Shown: positions 23,274 through 33,096, counted from the stretch's first letter. The stretch: 40,955 nt of DNA from Brevundimonas bullata (GCF_003350205.1 NZ_QLLC01000028.1:1-40955); one strand, 5' to 3'. Translations and numbers: made by a program. Notes: a model not told the origin generated them from the letters alone.

Positions 23274-24713
23274 TCAGGCTTCGGGGTTGGGGGCCTGATC
23301 CCAGCCGCCGGCCAGGGCCTTGAACAGGGCGATCTGGTAGGTGACGACCTGGGCTTCCGAAGCGGCGAGGGCCGCGTCGGCGCCGGCCAGGGTCCGTTCC
23401 GAATCCAGCACCGTCAGGAAGCTGTCGGCGCCGGCGTCGAAACGCAGACGCGACAGGCGGGCCGCGGTCGCCGCCTGATCCCGCGCGGTGCGCAGGGCCG
23501 TGCGACGGTCCAGTTCGTTGGCGTAGGCGCTGAGCGCCGTCTCGGTTTCCTGCAAGGCCGTCAGCACGGTCTGGTCGAAGGTCGCCAGAGCCGCGTCGGT
23601 CAGGGCGCCGGCCTGCTTGATGCGGGCGCGGGCCACGGCGATGTTGGGGAAGTTCCAGCTGATCAGCGGGCCGACGCTGAAGCGGAAGTTGGCGTCGTCG
23701 CCCAGACCCGAGGAGTCCAGCGAGGTCGAGCCCAGCGAGCCCCCCAGGCTGATGCTCGGATAGAGGCTGGCGGTCGCCACGTTCACGCGGGCGGCTGCGG
23801 CGGCCAGACGGGCCTCGGCCTGACGCACGTCGGGACGACGGGCCAGCAGGGCCGCACCGTCGCCGACCGGGATCGGCTGCGACAGTTGCGGCGGGGACTG
23901 GCAACCGCGCGCCGCCTCGCTGGCCTCGACCGGGGTGCGCCCGGTCAGGGTGGCGAGACGATAGAGGGCGCCGTCGCGCTGGGCCCGCAGCGGCGGCAGG
24001 CTGGCGCGGGTGGATTCCAGCGCCGCGCGGGCGCGGGCCACATCCAGTCCGTTGCCCGAACCGCCGTCCAGCAGGCGCTGGGTCAGGTCGACGGTCTTGC
24101 CTTGCAGGTCGATGGTGCGTTCGGCCACCGCGATCTGGGCGTTGGCCGAGCAGGTGTCGGCATAGGCCCGGGCGGTTTCGGCGGCGACGGTGATCCGCAC
24201 CACCTCCAGCGCCTCGGCGGCGGCGGCGGCGTCGGCACGGGCGGCGCGGACGGTCGACTCGACGCGGCCGAACAGGTCGACCTCGTAGGAGACATCCAGA
24301 CCGACGCTGTAGGTGTCGACGTCGTCCAGCTTGGCGCCGTTGGCCGCCGGGTTGGTGATGGTCGAGGCCTGGCTGCGGTTGAAGGCGGCGTTGACGTTCG
24401 TCGAGGGCAGGCGACCGGCGCGGGCCTCGGACAGCGAGGCCCGGACGGCGCGCAGATTGGCTGCGGCCGCCTCAAGCTCGTTGTTCTCGGTCAGCGCCTG
24501 CTGGATCAGACCGTCCAGCGTGGCGTCGTTATAGAGCCGCCACCAGTCGCCGCGAGCGGCCTCGGTCGAAACCGAGGCGGATTGCGAGCCTATGAAGGCG
24601 CCTTGGCCCAGCGCCGGGACCGTGGGGTCCGGCGCCTTGGGCCCGACCGCGCAGGCGGCGAGCAGAAGCGCGGCGCTGGAGGCGGTCAGGAGGGAAAGGG
24701 CTTTACGGTTCAT
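23274..24713 (-). CDS. RND efflux outer-membrane lipoprotein (NodT/OprM family)
   Basis: The outer-membrane channel of a tripartite efflux pump, 479 residues. The N-terminus MNRKALSLLTASSAALLLAAC is a lipoprotein signal with an LAAC lipobox, so the mature protein is lipid-anchored at Cys21. Two outer membrane efflux repeats follow (about 60-260 and 275-465), with Ala-rich coiled-coil helices and features such as WWRLYNDATLDGLIQQALTE, DVSYEVDLFGRVES and PLISWNFPNIAVARARI, which are typical of the OprM/NodT group. Its ATG overlaps the pump stop by one base (TGATG), so the three components are co-translated. It is the last gene of the operon and is followed by a strong terminator. Confidence 0.94.
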   Translation of the reverse strand: MNRKALSLLTASSAALLLAACAVGPKAPDPTVPALGQGAFIGSQSASVSTEAARGDWWRLYNDATLDGLIQQALTENNELEAAAANLRAVRASLSEARAGRLPSTNVNAAFNRSQASTITNPAANGAKLDDVDTYSVGLDVSYEVDLFGRVESTVRAARADAAAAAEALEVVRITVAAETARAYADTCSANAQIAVAERTIDLQGKTVDLTQRLLDGGSGNGLDVARARAALESTRASLPPLRAQRDGALYRLATLTGRTPVEASEAARGCQSPPQLSQPIPVGDGAALLARRPDVRQAEARLAAAAARVNVATASLYPSISLGGSLGSTSLDSSGLGDDANFRFSVGPLISWNFPNIAVARARIKQAGALTDAALATFDQTVLTALQETETALSAYANELDRRTALRTARDQAATAARLSRLRFDAGADSFLTVLDSERTLAGADAALAASEAQVVTYQIALFKALAGGWDQAPNPEA

Positions 24714-27700
24714 CAGGCGTCTCCCAGGCGCGGGCTGGCCGTCATCGGGGCCGTCGGCGCGGGGTCGGTGGGGTCGTACGGATCATGAGGCGGCGTGCCG
24801 TAGGTGGTCGGCAGGTCGCGCGGCTTCTCGGGCGAGTTGGGCAGCTTGCCCGCGAGCCAGCGCATCATGACGTAGAAGACCGGGGTGAAGATCAGACCGA
24901 AGAAGGTCACGCCCAGCATGCCGGAGAAGACCGCCGTGCCCAGCGACTGGCGCATTTCAGCGCCGGGGCCGGTCGCCAGCATCAGCGGCATGACGCCGAA
25001 GATGAAGGCGAAGGAGGTCATCAGGATCGGACGCAGGCGCACCTTGGCGGCGTAGATCGCCGCTTCGAAGCGATCCATGCCCTCTTCCTCTTCGGCCTGC
25101 TTGGCGAACTCGACGATCAGGATGGCGTTCTTGGCCGCCAGGGCGATCAGGACGACGAGGCCGATCTGGACCAGGATGTTGTTGTCCAGACCCCGGATGT
25201 TCACCCCGATCATGGCCGCCAGCAGACACATGGGGACGATCAGCACCACCGCGAGCGGCAGGGTGAAGGCCTCATACTGGGCCGCCAGCACCAGGAAGAC
25301 GAAGACCACGGCCATGACGAAGATCATGGAGGCGCCGCCCGAGGCCTGCTTCTCTTGCAGGGCCAGTTCTGTCCATTCGTAGCTGAAGCCTTGCGGCAGG
25401 GCTTGAGCGGCCAGGTTCTCCATCGTCTTCAGAGCCTCGCCGGACGAGACGCCCGGCGCGGCCTGACCCTGCAGCTCGGAAGCCGGGAACAGGTTGAAGC
25501 GGACGACGCGGGCCGGACCGGAGTCCTCGCGCAGGTTGGCGACGGCGCCGATCGGCACCATGGCGCCGGTGGCCGAGCGGGTCTTCAGGTTGGCGATGTC
25601 GGCGATGTCGTCCCGCGACGAGGGTTCAGCCTGAGCGGTGACGCGGAAGGTGCGGCCCAGCAGGTTGAAGTCGTTGATGTAGGACGAGCCGAGATAGACG
25701 CCGAGGGTGTCGAACACGGCCGAGGGCTGGACGCCCATCATCAGAGCCTTGTTGCGGTCGATGTCGGCGGCGATGCGCGGCGAGCCGGTGTTGTAGGTCG
25801 AGAAGACCTGTTGCACTTCATTAGGGATCTGGGCTGCGCCGCCCATCATGGCGAAGGTGGCGCCTTCCAGCGCGCGGTAGCCCGCGCCGGAACGGTCCTG
25901 GATCATCATCTTGAAGCCGTTGCCGTTGCCCAGGCCTTGGACGGCCGGGGGGGCGATGACGAAGATGTTGGCGTCCTCGATGCCTGCGGTGGCGCCGGTG
26001 ATGGCGCCGGCCAGGGCCGTGGCGGCCTGTTCCTTGGTGCGGTTCTCGAAGGCGTCCAGGCGGATGAACAGCGTCGCGGCGTTGGAGCCGAACGAGAAGC
26101 TGGAGCCGTCCAGACCGGCGAAGGCCACGGTGCCGTCGACGCCTTCCGTCTTCTGGATGATGTCGTTGGCGCGTTCCATCACGGCTTGGGTGCGGTCCAG
26201 CGAGGCACCGGCGGGCAGTTGCACCACGCCGATCAGGAAGCCCTGATCCTGCTCGGGAATGAAGCCCGACGGGGTGTCCACCAGACGCCAGCCGGTGATG
26301 GCCAGAAGGCCCACGTAGATGATCGCGACGAGCATCAGCGACCGCACCAGACGGGCGGTCAGACGACCGTACTTGTCCGACAGCCAGTCGAAGCCCTGGT
26401 TGAACTTGGCGCCGGCCCAGCCGAGGTAATAGAGGACCGTGCCCCACAGGCCCGGCTTGCGCTCATGGTGGTCCTGATGCGGCTTGAGCAGCAGGGCGGC
26501 TAGGGCAGGCGACAGGGTCAGCGAGACGACCAGCGAGATCAGCGTCGCCGAGGCGATGGTGACGGCGAACTGGCGATAGAAGATGCCGGGGATGCCGGGC
26601 ACGAAGGCGGTCGGCACGAACACCGCCGTCAGCACCAGGCCGATGGCGATCAGGGCGCCCGAGACCTCCTGCATGGACCGATAGGCGGCCTCCTTGGGCG
26701 TCAGGCCTTGTCTCAGGTATCGCTCGACGTTCTCGACCACGATGATGGCGTCATCGACGACGATGCCGACAGCCAGAACCAGGGCGAACAGCGACAGGGA
26801 GTTGATCGAATAGCCCAGAGCCAGTTGCACCGCGAAGGTGCCGACCAGGGCGACCGGGATGGCGATGATCGGGATGATGGCCGCGCGCCAGGTCTGCAGG
26901 AAGATCAGGACGACGAGGGCCACCAGGACGACGGCTTCGAACACGGTGTGCTGAACCGCCGTGACCGAGGCGGCGACGAATTCCGTCGGGTTGTAGGGGA
27001 TGGAAGCGGCCATGCCGGCCGGCAGCTCGGCCTTGGCGGCCTCGACCTCGGCCAGGACGCGGTTGGCGGTGGCCAGGGCGTTGGCGCCCGGTTGCTGGAC
27101 GACGGCGATGCCGACGCCGCGCTGGCCGTCGAAGAAGCCGCGGATGCCGTAGTCCTGGGCGCCCAGTTCCACGCGGGCGACGTCGCGGACGCGGGTCACG
27201 CGGCCTTGGGCGTCGGTCTTGATGACCACGTCGGCGAACTGATCGGGGTCGGACAGACGGCCCTGGACCTGAACCGGCAGTTGGAAGGCGGCGGCGTTTG
27301 TGGCGAAGGGCGGCTGGCCGATGGCGCCGGCGGCGGCCTGAACGTTCTGGGCGCGCAGGGCGCCGACGATGTCCGAGCCGGTCAGACCGCGCTCGGCCGC
27401 CTTGGCCGGGTCGATCCAGATCCGCATCGAATAGTTGCCGCCGCCGAAGATCTGAACCTGGCCTACGCCGTCGATGCGCAGCAGGCGATCCCGCAGCGTC
27501 GAGTTGGCGTAGTTGCCGACGTAGTCGTTATCCAGACTGCCGTCCGGCGAGGTCAGGCCGACGATCATCAGGAAGCCGCTTTCGGCCTTGTTGACCGTCA
27601 CGCCGATCTGGCGGACCTGCTCGGGCAGCTTAGGCTCGGCCAGGGCGACGCGGTTCTGCACCAGAACCTGCGCGGAATCGAGGTCCGTGCCGGGCTGGAA

Positions 27701-27985
27701 AGTGACGGTGATCGACACCGCCCCGTCCGAGGTGGACGAGGAGGTCAAGTACAGCATCTTTTCGACGCCGTTGACCTCTTGCTCGATGGGAGCCGCCACG
27801 GTCTCGGCCAGGGTCTCGGCCGAGGCGCCCGGGTAGGCCGCGTTGATGGTGATCGTCGGGGGCGCGATCTCCGGGTACTGCGACAGGGGCAGCATCGGAT
27901 AGGCGAACAGGCCGATCAGGGTGATGAACACCGAGATCACGCCCGCGAAGATCGGGCGGTCGATGAAGAAGCGGGAGATATTCAT
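24713..27985 (-). CDS. RND multidrug efflux pump, HAE-1 family (AcrB/MexB type)
   Basis: The proton-driven inner-membrane pump of the efflux complex, 1090 residues; its acidic and proline-rich tail of roughly 50 residues is longer than in AcrB. It starts MNISRFFIDRPIFAGVIS. Twelve membrane helices flank two large periplasmic loops. The proton-relay aspartates are Asp411 and Asp412 in GIVVDDAIIVVENVER; the matching lysine lies in LAAKNAILIVEFAKQ. Loop segments NVQAAAGAIGQPP and FNLLGRTFRVTAQAEP place it with hydrophobe/amphiphile (HAE-1) exporters rather than heavy-metal pumps. The exact substrates cannot be read from the sequence. It follows the adaptor gene after 5 bases. Confidence 0.96.
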   Translation of the reverse strand: MNISRFFIDRPIFAGVISVFITLIGLFAYPMLPLSQYPEIAPPTITINAAYPGASAETLAETVAAPIEQEVNGVEKMLYLTSSSTSDGAVSITVTFQPGTDLDSAQVLVQNRVALAEPKLPEQVRQIGVTVNKAESGFLMIVGLTSPDGSLDNDYVGNYANSTLRDRLLRIDGVGQVQIFGGGNYSMRIWIDPAKAAERGLTGSDIVGALRAQNVQAAAGAIGQPPFATNAAAFQLPVQVQGRLSDPDQFADVVIKTDAQGRVTRVRDVARVELGAQDYGIRGFFDGQRGVGIAVVQQPGANALATANRVLAEVEAAKAELPAGMAASIPYNPTEFVAASVTAVQHTVFEAVVLVALVVLIFLQTWRAAIIPIIAIPVALVGTFAVQLALGYSINSLSLFALVLAVGIVVDDAIIVVENVERYLRQGLTPKEAAYRSMQEVSGALIAIGLVLTAVFVPTAFVPGIPGIFYRQFAVTIASATLISLVVSLTLSPALAALLLKPHQDHHERKPGLWGTVLYYLGWAGAKFNQGFDWLSDKYGRLTARLVRSLMLVAIIYVGLLAITGWRLVDTPSGFIPEQDQGFLIGVVQLPAGASLDRTQAVMERANDIIQKTEGVDGTVAFAGLDGSSFSFGSNAATLFIRLDAFENRTKEQAATALAGAITGATAGIEDANIFVIAPPAVQGLGNGNGFKMMIQDRSGAGYRALEGATFAMMGGAAQIPNEVQQVFSTYNTGSPRIAADIDRNKALMMGVQPSAVFDTLGVYLGSSYINDFNLLGRTFRVTAQAEPSSRDDIADIANLKTRSATGAMVPIGAVANLREDSGPARVVRFNLFPASELQGQAAPGVSSGEALKTMENLAAQALPQGFSYEWTELALQEKQASGGASMIFVMAVVFVFLVLAAQYEAFTLPLAVVLIVPMCLLAAMIGVNIRGLDNNILVQIGLVVLIALAAKNAILIVEFAKQAEEEEGMDRFEAAIYAAKVRLRPILMTSFAFIFGVMPLMLATGPGAEMRQSLGTAVFSGMLGVTFFGLIFTPVFYVMMRWLAGKLPNSPEKPRDLPTTYGTPPHDPYDPTDPAPTAPMTASPRLGDA

Positions 27986-27990
27986 CTATC

Positions 27991-29184
27991 TTAGCCCGCG
28001 TTGGCGAAGGAGGCGCTGGAGGCCGGCGCCGCCTGGGTGACGGGGGCCGAACCGGCTTGCGGGGCGACGGGCGCGATGGTCCCGTTCTTCGGCTGGACCT
28101 TCATGCCCGGCATCTGGATGCGCTGACCGCCGGCGATGATGACGCGGTCGGTCGGCTTCAGACCCGAACGGACGACGCGCAGGCCATCGACCAGAGGGCC
28201 GGTTTGGACGGCGCGCGTGGCGGTCGAGCCGTCGGCGTTGACGACCATGACGACGCGACGGGCGGCGTCGGTGGCGATGGCGGAATCCGGCACCAGAAGG
28301 GCCTGATAGGAACCACCGCCGGCCAGTTGCGCCTGGCCGAACATGCCGGGCTTCAGGAAGCCGTCGGCGTTCGGGACGACGGCGCGCAGGCGGATGGTGC
28401 CCGAAGCCGTGTCGATGGCGTTGTCGGTGAAGTCCAGCGTGCCGACGCGGTCGTAGCTGGTCTCATCCTGCAGGCGGATGCGGATCGGCGCCGGGCCGCC
28501 GGTGCGGGCTTCGCGCTGATACTTGAGCGCCAGGGCTTCGGAGCCGTCAAAGACGAAGTAGATCGGCGAGGACGAAACGATGGTGGTCAGGACGTCGCCG
28601 GCCGAGGAGCCGCCGCCGACCAGGTTGCCCGGATCGACCCGGCGGTCGGAGACGCGGCCCGCGATCGGGGCGGTGACGCGGGTGAACTCGACGTCCAGCT
28701 GACGGGCGCGGATGGCGGCGTTGGCGGCGGAGACGGCGGCCTGGGCCTGGGCCACGGCGCCGCGCTTGGAATCGACCTCGGCCTGGGACACGGCCTGCGA
28801 GGCCAGCAGGCCCTCGGCGCGGGCGAACTCGCTGCGGGCCAGGGTCAGCTGGGCCTGGGCCTGCGACAGCTGAGCCTGGGCGGACGCGAGCGCGGCCTGG
28901 GCGGGACGGGCGTCCAGCGTGAAGAGCAGCTGGCCCTGACGCACGAAGTCGCCGTCCTTGAAGTGGACCGCCTGGATATAGCCGCCGACGCGGGCGCGCA
29001 CATCGACCGAACGGGTGGCTTCAAAGCGGCCGGTGACTTCGTCCCAGTCGACGACCTGGCGCGCCAGCGGCGTGGCGACCGTGACGGGGGGCGCCTGTGG
29101 CGCAGGGGCCTCACCTCCCTTGGAACAGCCATAGAGGGCGGCCGTCATCAGAACGGACGCGACCGCGATCTTCACCGTGCGCAT
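27991..29184 (-). CDS. RND efflux periplasmic adaptor (membrane fusion protein), lipoprotein
   Basis: The periplasmic adaptor joins the pump to the outer-membrane channel; 397 residues from the chosen start. MRTVKIAVASVLMTAALYGC is a signal peptide with a cysteine at the lipobox position; Tyr at -2 is a little unusual. Then come the lipoyl half-motifs (GRFEATRSVDVRARVGGYI and TRVTAPIAGRVSDRRVDPG) flanking an Ala/Gln-rich coiled-coil hairpin (about 100-175), a beta-barrel domain and a membrane-proximal domain. The ATG at 29184 has a CAGGAG ribosome binding site, which decides it over an in-frame start 25 codons upstream. It is first in the three-gene operon and diverges from a TetR-family repressor gene. 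Confidence 0.94.
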   Translation of the reverse strand: MRTVKIAVASVLMTAALYGCSKGGEAPAPQAPPVTVATPLARQVVDWDEVTGRFEATRSVDVRARVGGYIQAVHFKDGDFVRQGQLLFTLDARPAQAALASAQAQLSQAQAQLTLARSEFARAEGLLASQAVSQAEVDSKRGAVAQAQAAVSAANAAIRARQLDVEFTRVTAPIAGRVSDRRVDPGNLVGGGSSAGDVLTTIVSSSPIYFVFDGSEALALKYQREARTGGPAPIRIRLQDETSYDRVGTLDFTDNAIDTASGTIRLRAVVPNADGFLKPGMFGQAQLAGGGSYQALLVPDSAIATDAARRVVMVVNADGSTATRAVQTGPLVDGLRVVRSGLKPTDRVIIAGGQRIQMPGMKVQPKNGTIAPVAPQAGSAPVTQAAPASSASFANAG

Positions 29185-29270
29185 CGGCGCATTCTCCTGT
29201 TGGGAGGGTTTTCGTACATTAACAGACCGGCGCTCTTCGGGGGAGGAAGCGCCAGTCAACGTTCGGTGAC

Positions 29271-29299
29271 TTAATGATGATCGTGGTTCAGCTTGTCAA
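29271..29299 (-). promoter_or_regulatory. candidate promoter of the efflux operon
   Basis: On the minus strand TTGACA (29294-29299) is a perfect -35 box, followed after 17 bases by CATTAA (29271-29276), a weak -10 box. The -35 lies inside the palindrome at 29293-29312, so a repressor bound there would block this promoter. Confidence 0.5.
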
Positions 29300-29312
29300 C
29301 GCCTGATGACAA
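29293..29312. promoter_or_regulatory. candidate operator of the divergent TetR regulator
   Basis: TTGTCA (29293-29298) and TGACAA (29307-29312) form a perfect inverted repeat with an eight-base spacer, of a size typical for TetR-family dimers. It covers the -35 region of the minus-strand efflux promoter. Its left half could also be the -35 of the plus-strand tetR-type gene (TTGTCA, 17 bases, CATATA at 29316-29321). That arrangement fits repression of the pump plus autoregulation. Confidence 0.55.
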
Positions 29313-29350
29313 AGCCATATAGACGATAAGGTTTATAGGAGTACGGCCCG

Positions 29351-29944
29351 TTGGTCCTTTGCGACGCCCCCCGACCGCGTAACGCCAACGCCACGCGCCA
29401 AGCCATTCTGGAGGCGGCGCGGGAGCGGTTCTGCTCGGACAGTTACGACGACGTCGGCATGCGCGATGTCGCGCGCGACGTCGGCGTGGATGCGGCCCTG
29501 ATCAGCCGCTACTTCGGTTCCAAGGAAGACTTGTTCGTCGCCGTGCTGGACAGCTGCAAGAACGGGCGCGACCTGATGGACGGCCCGCGTGAGGATTTCG
29601 GCGAGCGGCTGGCGCGCGAGATCGTCTATGGCGAGGTCATGCCATGCCAGGACGACGGGGCGGGCGCCAAGATGCGGGGGTTGCTGATCCTGCTGCGGTC
29701 GGTCGGGTCGGCCAAGGCGATGGACGTCATGCAGCGCACCTCCAACAATCGCTTCTTTGATCCGCTTGCCGCGTGGATCGGCGGGCCGGACGCGCCGGTG
29801 CGGGCGCGTCTGGCGGCGGGTCTGATCATGGGCATGGCCATCGGACGCGAGCTGTCGGACGGCTATTCGTCGCTGGGCGAGACGCAGAAGGCCGAGTTGG
29901 CGCGGCGGATGGCCGTGGCCTTGCAGGGCCTGATCGACAACTGA
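29351..29944 (+). CDS. TetR/AcrR-family transcriptional repressor
   Basis: A 197-residue TetR-family regulator. The N-terminal helix-turn-helix domain covers about residues 10-60: ATRQAILEAARERFCSDSYD, GMRDVARDVGVDAALISRYF, then GSKEDLFVAVLDS. The rest is an all-helical ligand-binding and dimerisation domain of low conservation. It starts with TTG at 29351; an AGGAG site (29337-29341) lies nine bases upstream, and no ATG or GTG in frame fits the family start. It is divergent from the RND efflux operon with a shared control region that holds a palindrome, so it most likely represses the pump and itself and is released by a pump substrate. The ligand is unknown. Confidence 0.93.
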   Translation: MVLCDAPRPRNANATRQAILEAARERFCSDSYDDVGMRDVARDVGVDAALISRYFGSKEDLFVAVLDSCKNGRDLMDGPREDFGERLAREIVYGEVMPCQDDGAGAKMRGLLILLRSVGSAKAMDVMQRTSNNRFFDPLAAWIGGPDAPVRARLAAGLIMGMAIGRELSDGYSSLGETQKAELARRMAVALQGLIDN

Positions 29945-29950
29945 ATACGA

Positions 29951-29987
29951 AAAGGGCGGACCGCGAGGTCCGCCCTTTCTCTTTGAT
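29951..29987. terminator. bidirectional terminator between the tetR-type gene and leuB
   Basis: A perfect 12-base stem, AAAGGGCGGACC (29951-29962) with GGTCCGCCCTTT (29967-29978), has a GCGA tetraloop. The plus strand continues CTCTTT and the minus strand reads TTTTCG after the stem, so it can end both converging units: the regulator gene and the 10-kb ilv-leu operon. Confidence 0.9.
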
Positions 29988-30001
29988 ATATGGGCTGAGG
30001 C

Positions 30002-31102
30002 TCAGGCCCAGTGCATCGGCACATGGCGGGCGGCGGCCCAGTGGATGGCGCGGATGGCGTCGACGATGGCGCGGGTGGCCTCGACCGTGCCCAGAGCCCC
30101 GCCCAGATCAGCCGTCACAGCGCCGGAGGCCTGAACGGCGGCGACGGCGGCCTCGATCGAATCCGCCTCGTCTTCCAACTCGAAGCTGTGACGCAGCATC
30201 ATGGCCGCCGACAGGACCATGCCGATGGGGTTGGCCAGATCCTGACCCGCGATGTCGGGGGCCGAGCCGTGGATGGGCTCGAACAGGCCGGGACCGCTGC
30301 TGCCCAGCGAGGCCGAGGGCAGCAGGCCGATGGAGCCGCCCAGCACCGAGATCTCGTCCGACAGGATGTCGCCGAACATGTTCTCGCTCAGGATGACGTC
30401 ATACTCGCGCGGCTTGCGGATCAGGTGCATGGCCATGGAGTCGACCAGGGCATGCTCCAAGGTGATCTGCGGATATTCCTCGGCGTGGATGCGGGTCACG
30501 ACCTCGCGCCACAGGCGGCTGGTCTCCATGACATTGGCCTTGTCGACCGAGGTGACCTTGCCGCGACGCTGGCCGGCGGCCTGGAAGGCGGCGCGGGCGA
30601 CGCGTTCGATCTCCTCGACCGTATAGACGCACAGGTCCGAGGCGCTGGTTTCGGTGCGGGTCTTCTCGCCGAAATAGACGCCGCTGGTCAGTTCGCGGAA
30701 GACGATCAGATCGACGCCCTCGACGATCTCCTTCTTCAGCGGAGACAGGTGAGCCAGGACCGGCGAGACCTGCAGGGGGCGCAGGTTGGCGTACAGGCCC
30801 ATGGCCTTGCGGATGGCCAGCAGACCCTGTTCGGGCCGAACCGGCGCGCCGTCCCACTTGGGTCCGCCGACCGCGCCCAGCAGGACAGCGTCGGAGGCTA
30901 GGCAGGCGGTTTTCGTTTCCTCAGGCAGGGCTTCGCCGGTCGCGTCGATGGCGCCGCCGCCGATCAGGTGCTCGGCGAACTCGAAGCGGTGGCCGTAGAT
31001 GTCGCCGATGCAGGTCAGGACGCGCTCGGCCGCCAGGGCGACCTCAGGCCCGACGCCGTCGCCAGGCAGGACCACGATGTTGAAGGTGCGGGTGTGGGGC
31101 AT
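30002..31102 (-). CDS. leuB: 3-isopropylmalate dehydrogenase
   Basis: It oxidises and decarboxylates 3-isopropylmalate with NAD to 2-ketoisocaproate, the last dedicated step of leucine synthesis. The 366-residue protein has the isocitrate/isopropylmalate dehydrogenase fold with family segments VLPGDGVGPEVALAAERVL, VGGPKWD, LLAIRKAMGLYANLRPL, FRELTSGVYFG, VDKANVMETSRLWREVV and LFEPIHGSAPDIAGQDLANP. Asp residues in DSMAMHLIRKP and the later GDILSDEISVLGGS bind the metal. Its ATG overlaps the leuD stop by one base (TGATG). It is the last gene of the operon and is followed by a strong terminator. The C-terminal tail AAARHVPMHWA is not part of the conserved fold. Confidence 0.97.
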   Translation of the reverse strand: MPHTRTFNIVVLPGDGVGPEVALAAERVLTCIGDIYGHRFEFAEHLIGGGAIDATGEALPEETKTACLASDAVLLGAVGGPKWDGAPVRPEQGLLAIRKAMGLYANLRPLQVSPVLAHLSPLKKEIVEGVDLIVFRELTSGVYFGEKTRTETSASDLCVYTVEEIERVARAAFQAAGQRRGKVTSVDKANVMETSRLWREVVTRIHAEEYPQITLEHALVDSMAMHLIRKPREYDVILSENMFGDILSDEISVLGGSIGLLPSASLGSSGPGLFEPIHGSAPDIAGQDLANPIGMVLSAAMMLRHSFELEDEADSIEAAVAAVQASGAVTADLGGALGTVEATRAIVDAIRAIHWAAARHVPMHWA

Positions 31103-31692
31103 CAGATGGTCTCCGGTTCACGGAAGCGTTCGTAGGTCTGGATGTAGGGCAGTCTGGCTTGCAGCCAGCCGAGGGTGTCGACGCCGTCGAGCAGGCACTG
31201 GCGGGCGAAGGCCTCGACCTTGAAGGGGACGGGGGCGGCGTTGCCGCGACGGATTTCGCCGGCCTCCAGATCAATGGTCACGGGCTGTTCGGGATGGGCG
31301 GCCAGGTCGTCCCAGGTCGCCTGGTCGACGACGATGGGCAGGAAGCCATTCTTCAGCGCATTGGAGGTGAAGATGTCGGCGATCTCGGTCGAGATCACCG
31401 CCCGGAAGCCATAGTCCAGCAGGGCCCAGGGGGCGTGTTCGCGCGACGAGCCGCAGGCGAAGTTGGGGCCGGCCAGCAGGATGCGCTGCTCGGTCGGATC
31501 GATGCGGTTCAACACCGCCTCGGGCTTGGGCGAACCGTCGGCTTCGTAGCGCCAGTCATGGAAGGCGTGGGCGCCCAGACCTTCGCGCGACGTGGTGGTC
31601 AGGAAGCGGGCCGGGATGATCTGGTCCGTGTCGATATTGGCCTGGCTCAGGGTCAGGGTCTTCGACGTCAGAACCTTGAAGGCCTCAGGCAT
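31102..31692 (-). CDS. leuD: 3-isopropylmalate dehydratase small subunit
   Basis: The swivelling small subunit of isopropylmalate isomerase, 196 residues, which pairs with LeuC. The family signature is clear: [31 protein letters not shown] near the N-terminus (residues about 20-50), [25 protein letters not shown] in the middle and the [13 protein letters not shown] loop. Its ATG lies inside the last codons of leuC (eight-base overlap, ATGCCTGA), which implies coupled translation and a matched ratio of the two subunits. It overlaps leuB by one base at its end. Confidence 0.97.
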   Translation of the reverse strand: MPEAFKVLTSKTLTLSQANIDTDQIIPARFLTTTSREGLGAHAFHDWRYEADGSPKPEAVLNRIDPTEQRILLAGPNFACGSSREHAPWALLDYGFRAVISTEIADIFTSNALKNGFLPIVVDQATWDDLAAHPEQPVTIDLEAGEIRRGNAAPVPFKVEAFARQCLLDGVDTLGWLQARLPYIQTYERFREPETI

Positions 31693-33091
31693 GGATGGCC
31701 TCCAGATAGGCGCGCGGGTCGGTCAGGACGCCGGCCACGGCGCTGGCGGCGGCGGTGGCCGGGCTGGCCAGGATGGTGCGGGCGCCCTTGCCCTGACGGC
31801 CCTCGAAATTGCGGTTGGAGGTCGAGACCGCCAACTGGCCGGGGGCGACGAAATCCCCGTTCATGGCGATGCACATGGAACAGCCGGGGATGCGCCATTC
31901 GGCCCCTGCCTCGGTGAAGACCCTGTCCAGCCCCTCGGCCTCTGCGTCGCGACGCACGGCCTCGGAGCCGGGGACGACCAGCATGCGCACGCCCGGCTGG
32001 ACCTTGCGGCCGCGCAGGATCTCGGCGGCGGCGCGCAGGTCGGGCAGGCGGCCGTTGGTGCAGCTGCCGATGAAGACGACGTCGACCTTGTGGCCGGTCG
32101 TCGCCTCGCCGGCGGTGAAGCCCATATAGTCCAGGGCCTTCTGGTCAGACGCCGAGCGCGGGTGGGGCGCCGGGGCGCCGACGGGGGCGCCCGCGTCGGG
32201 GGTGGTGCCCCAGGTGGCCATGGGACGGATGGCGGCGCCGTCCAGCACCACCTCCTTGTCGAAGGTCGCGCCGGGATCGGAGGCCAGGGTCAGCCAGTCG
32301 GCGGCAGCGGTGTCGAAGTCGGCGGGAACGTGACGACGGCCGCGCAGCCAGTCGATGGTGGTCTGGTCGGGGGCGATCATGCCGGCCCGCGCGCCCGCCT
32401 CGATGGACATGTTGCACAGGGTCATGCGCCCTTCCATGTCCAGCGCGCGCACGGCCTCGCCCGCATATTCGATGACGTAGCCGGTGCCGCCGCCGAAGCC
32501 GATGGCGGCGATGACCGCCAGAGCCACGTCCTTGCCCGAGACGCCGGGGCGCAGGCGCCCATCGACGGTCACGCGCATGGATCTGGCGCGGCGCTGCAAC
32601 AGGCACTGGGTGGCCAGGACGTGACCGACCTCGGAGGTGCCGATGCCAAACGCCAGAGCGCCGAAGGCCCCATGGGTGGCGGTATGGCTGTCGCCGCAGA
32701 CCACGGTCATGCCCGGCTGGGTCAGGCCCAGCTCAGGCCCCATGACGTGAACCACGCCGCGCTGATCCGAGTCCCAGCCCGCCAGTTCGACGCCGTGGCG
32801 GGCGCAGTTGGCCTCCAGCGTCTCGACCTGATTTTTGGCGGCGGCGGTGAAGTAGGGGCGCTGGCCGTCCGCCCCGGCGGGCAGGGTCGGGGTGGAATGG
32901 TCCAGGGTGGCGAAGGTCCGGTCGGGGCGGCGGACCTTCAGGCCGCGCGTCTCGATTTCGGAGAAGGCCTGGGGCGAGGTGACTTCGTGGACCAGGTGCA
33001 GGTCCACATACATCACCCCCGGCGTCTCGGCCGTTTCCGGCACGACGACGTGCCGGTCCCAGACCTTTTCATACAGGGTGCGGGCGCTCAT
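31685..33091 (-). CDS. leuC: 3-isopropylmalate dehydratase large subunit
   Basis: The 4Fe-4S aconitase-family subunit of isopropylmalate isomerase, which interconverts 2- and 3-isopropylmalate; 468 residues, the length of the E. coli protein. Start [13 protein letters not shown], then [39 protein letters not shown], and the cluster-binding cysteines in [11 protein letters not shown] and [10 protein letters not shown]. The end carries [22 protein letters not shown]. The leuC ATG lies only six bases downstream of a 139-bp hairpin-forming repeat that separates it from ilvE. Its own ribosome binding site falls within or beside that repeat, so its expression may depend on how the repeat folds. Confidence 0.97.
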   Translation of the reverse strand: MSARTLYEKVWDRHVVVPETAETPGVMYVDLHLVHEVTSPQAFSEIETRGLKVRRPDRTFATLDHSTPTLPAGADGQRPYFTAAAKNQVETLEANCARHGVELAGWDSDQRGVVHVMGPELGLTQPGMTVVCGDSHTATHGAFGALAFGIGTSEVGHVLATQCLLQRRARSMRVTVDGRLRPGVSGKDVALAVIAAIGFGGGTGYVIEYAGEAVRALDMEGRMTLCNMSIEAGARAGMIAPDQTTIDWLRGRRHVPADFDTAAADWLTLASDPGATFDKEVVLDGAAIRPMATWGTTPDAGAPVGAPAPHPRSASDQKALDYMGFTAGEATTGHKVDVVFIGSCTNGRLPDLRAAAEILRGRKVQPGVRMLVVPGSEAVRRDAEAEGLDRVFTEAGAEWRIPGCSMCIAMNGDFVAPGQLAVSTSNRNFEGRQGKGARTILASPATAAASAVAGVLTDPRAYLEAIHA

Positions 33092-33096
33092 CGGCG

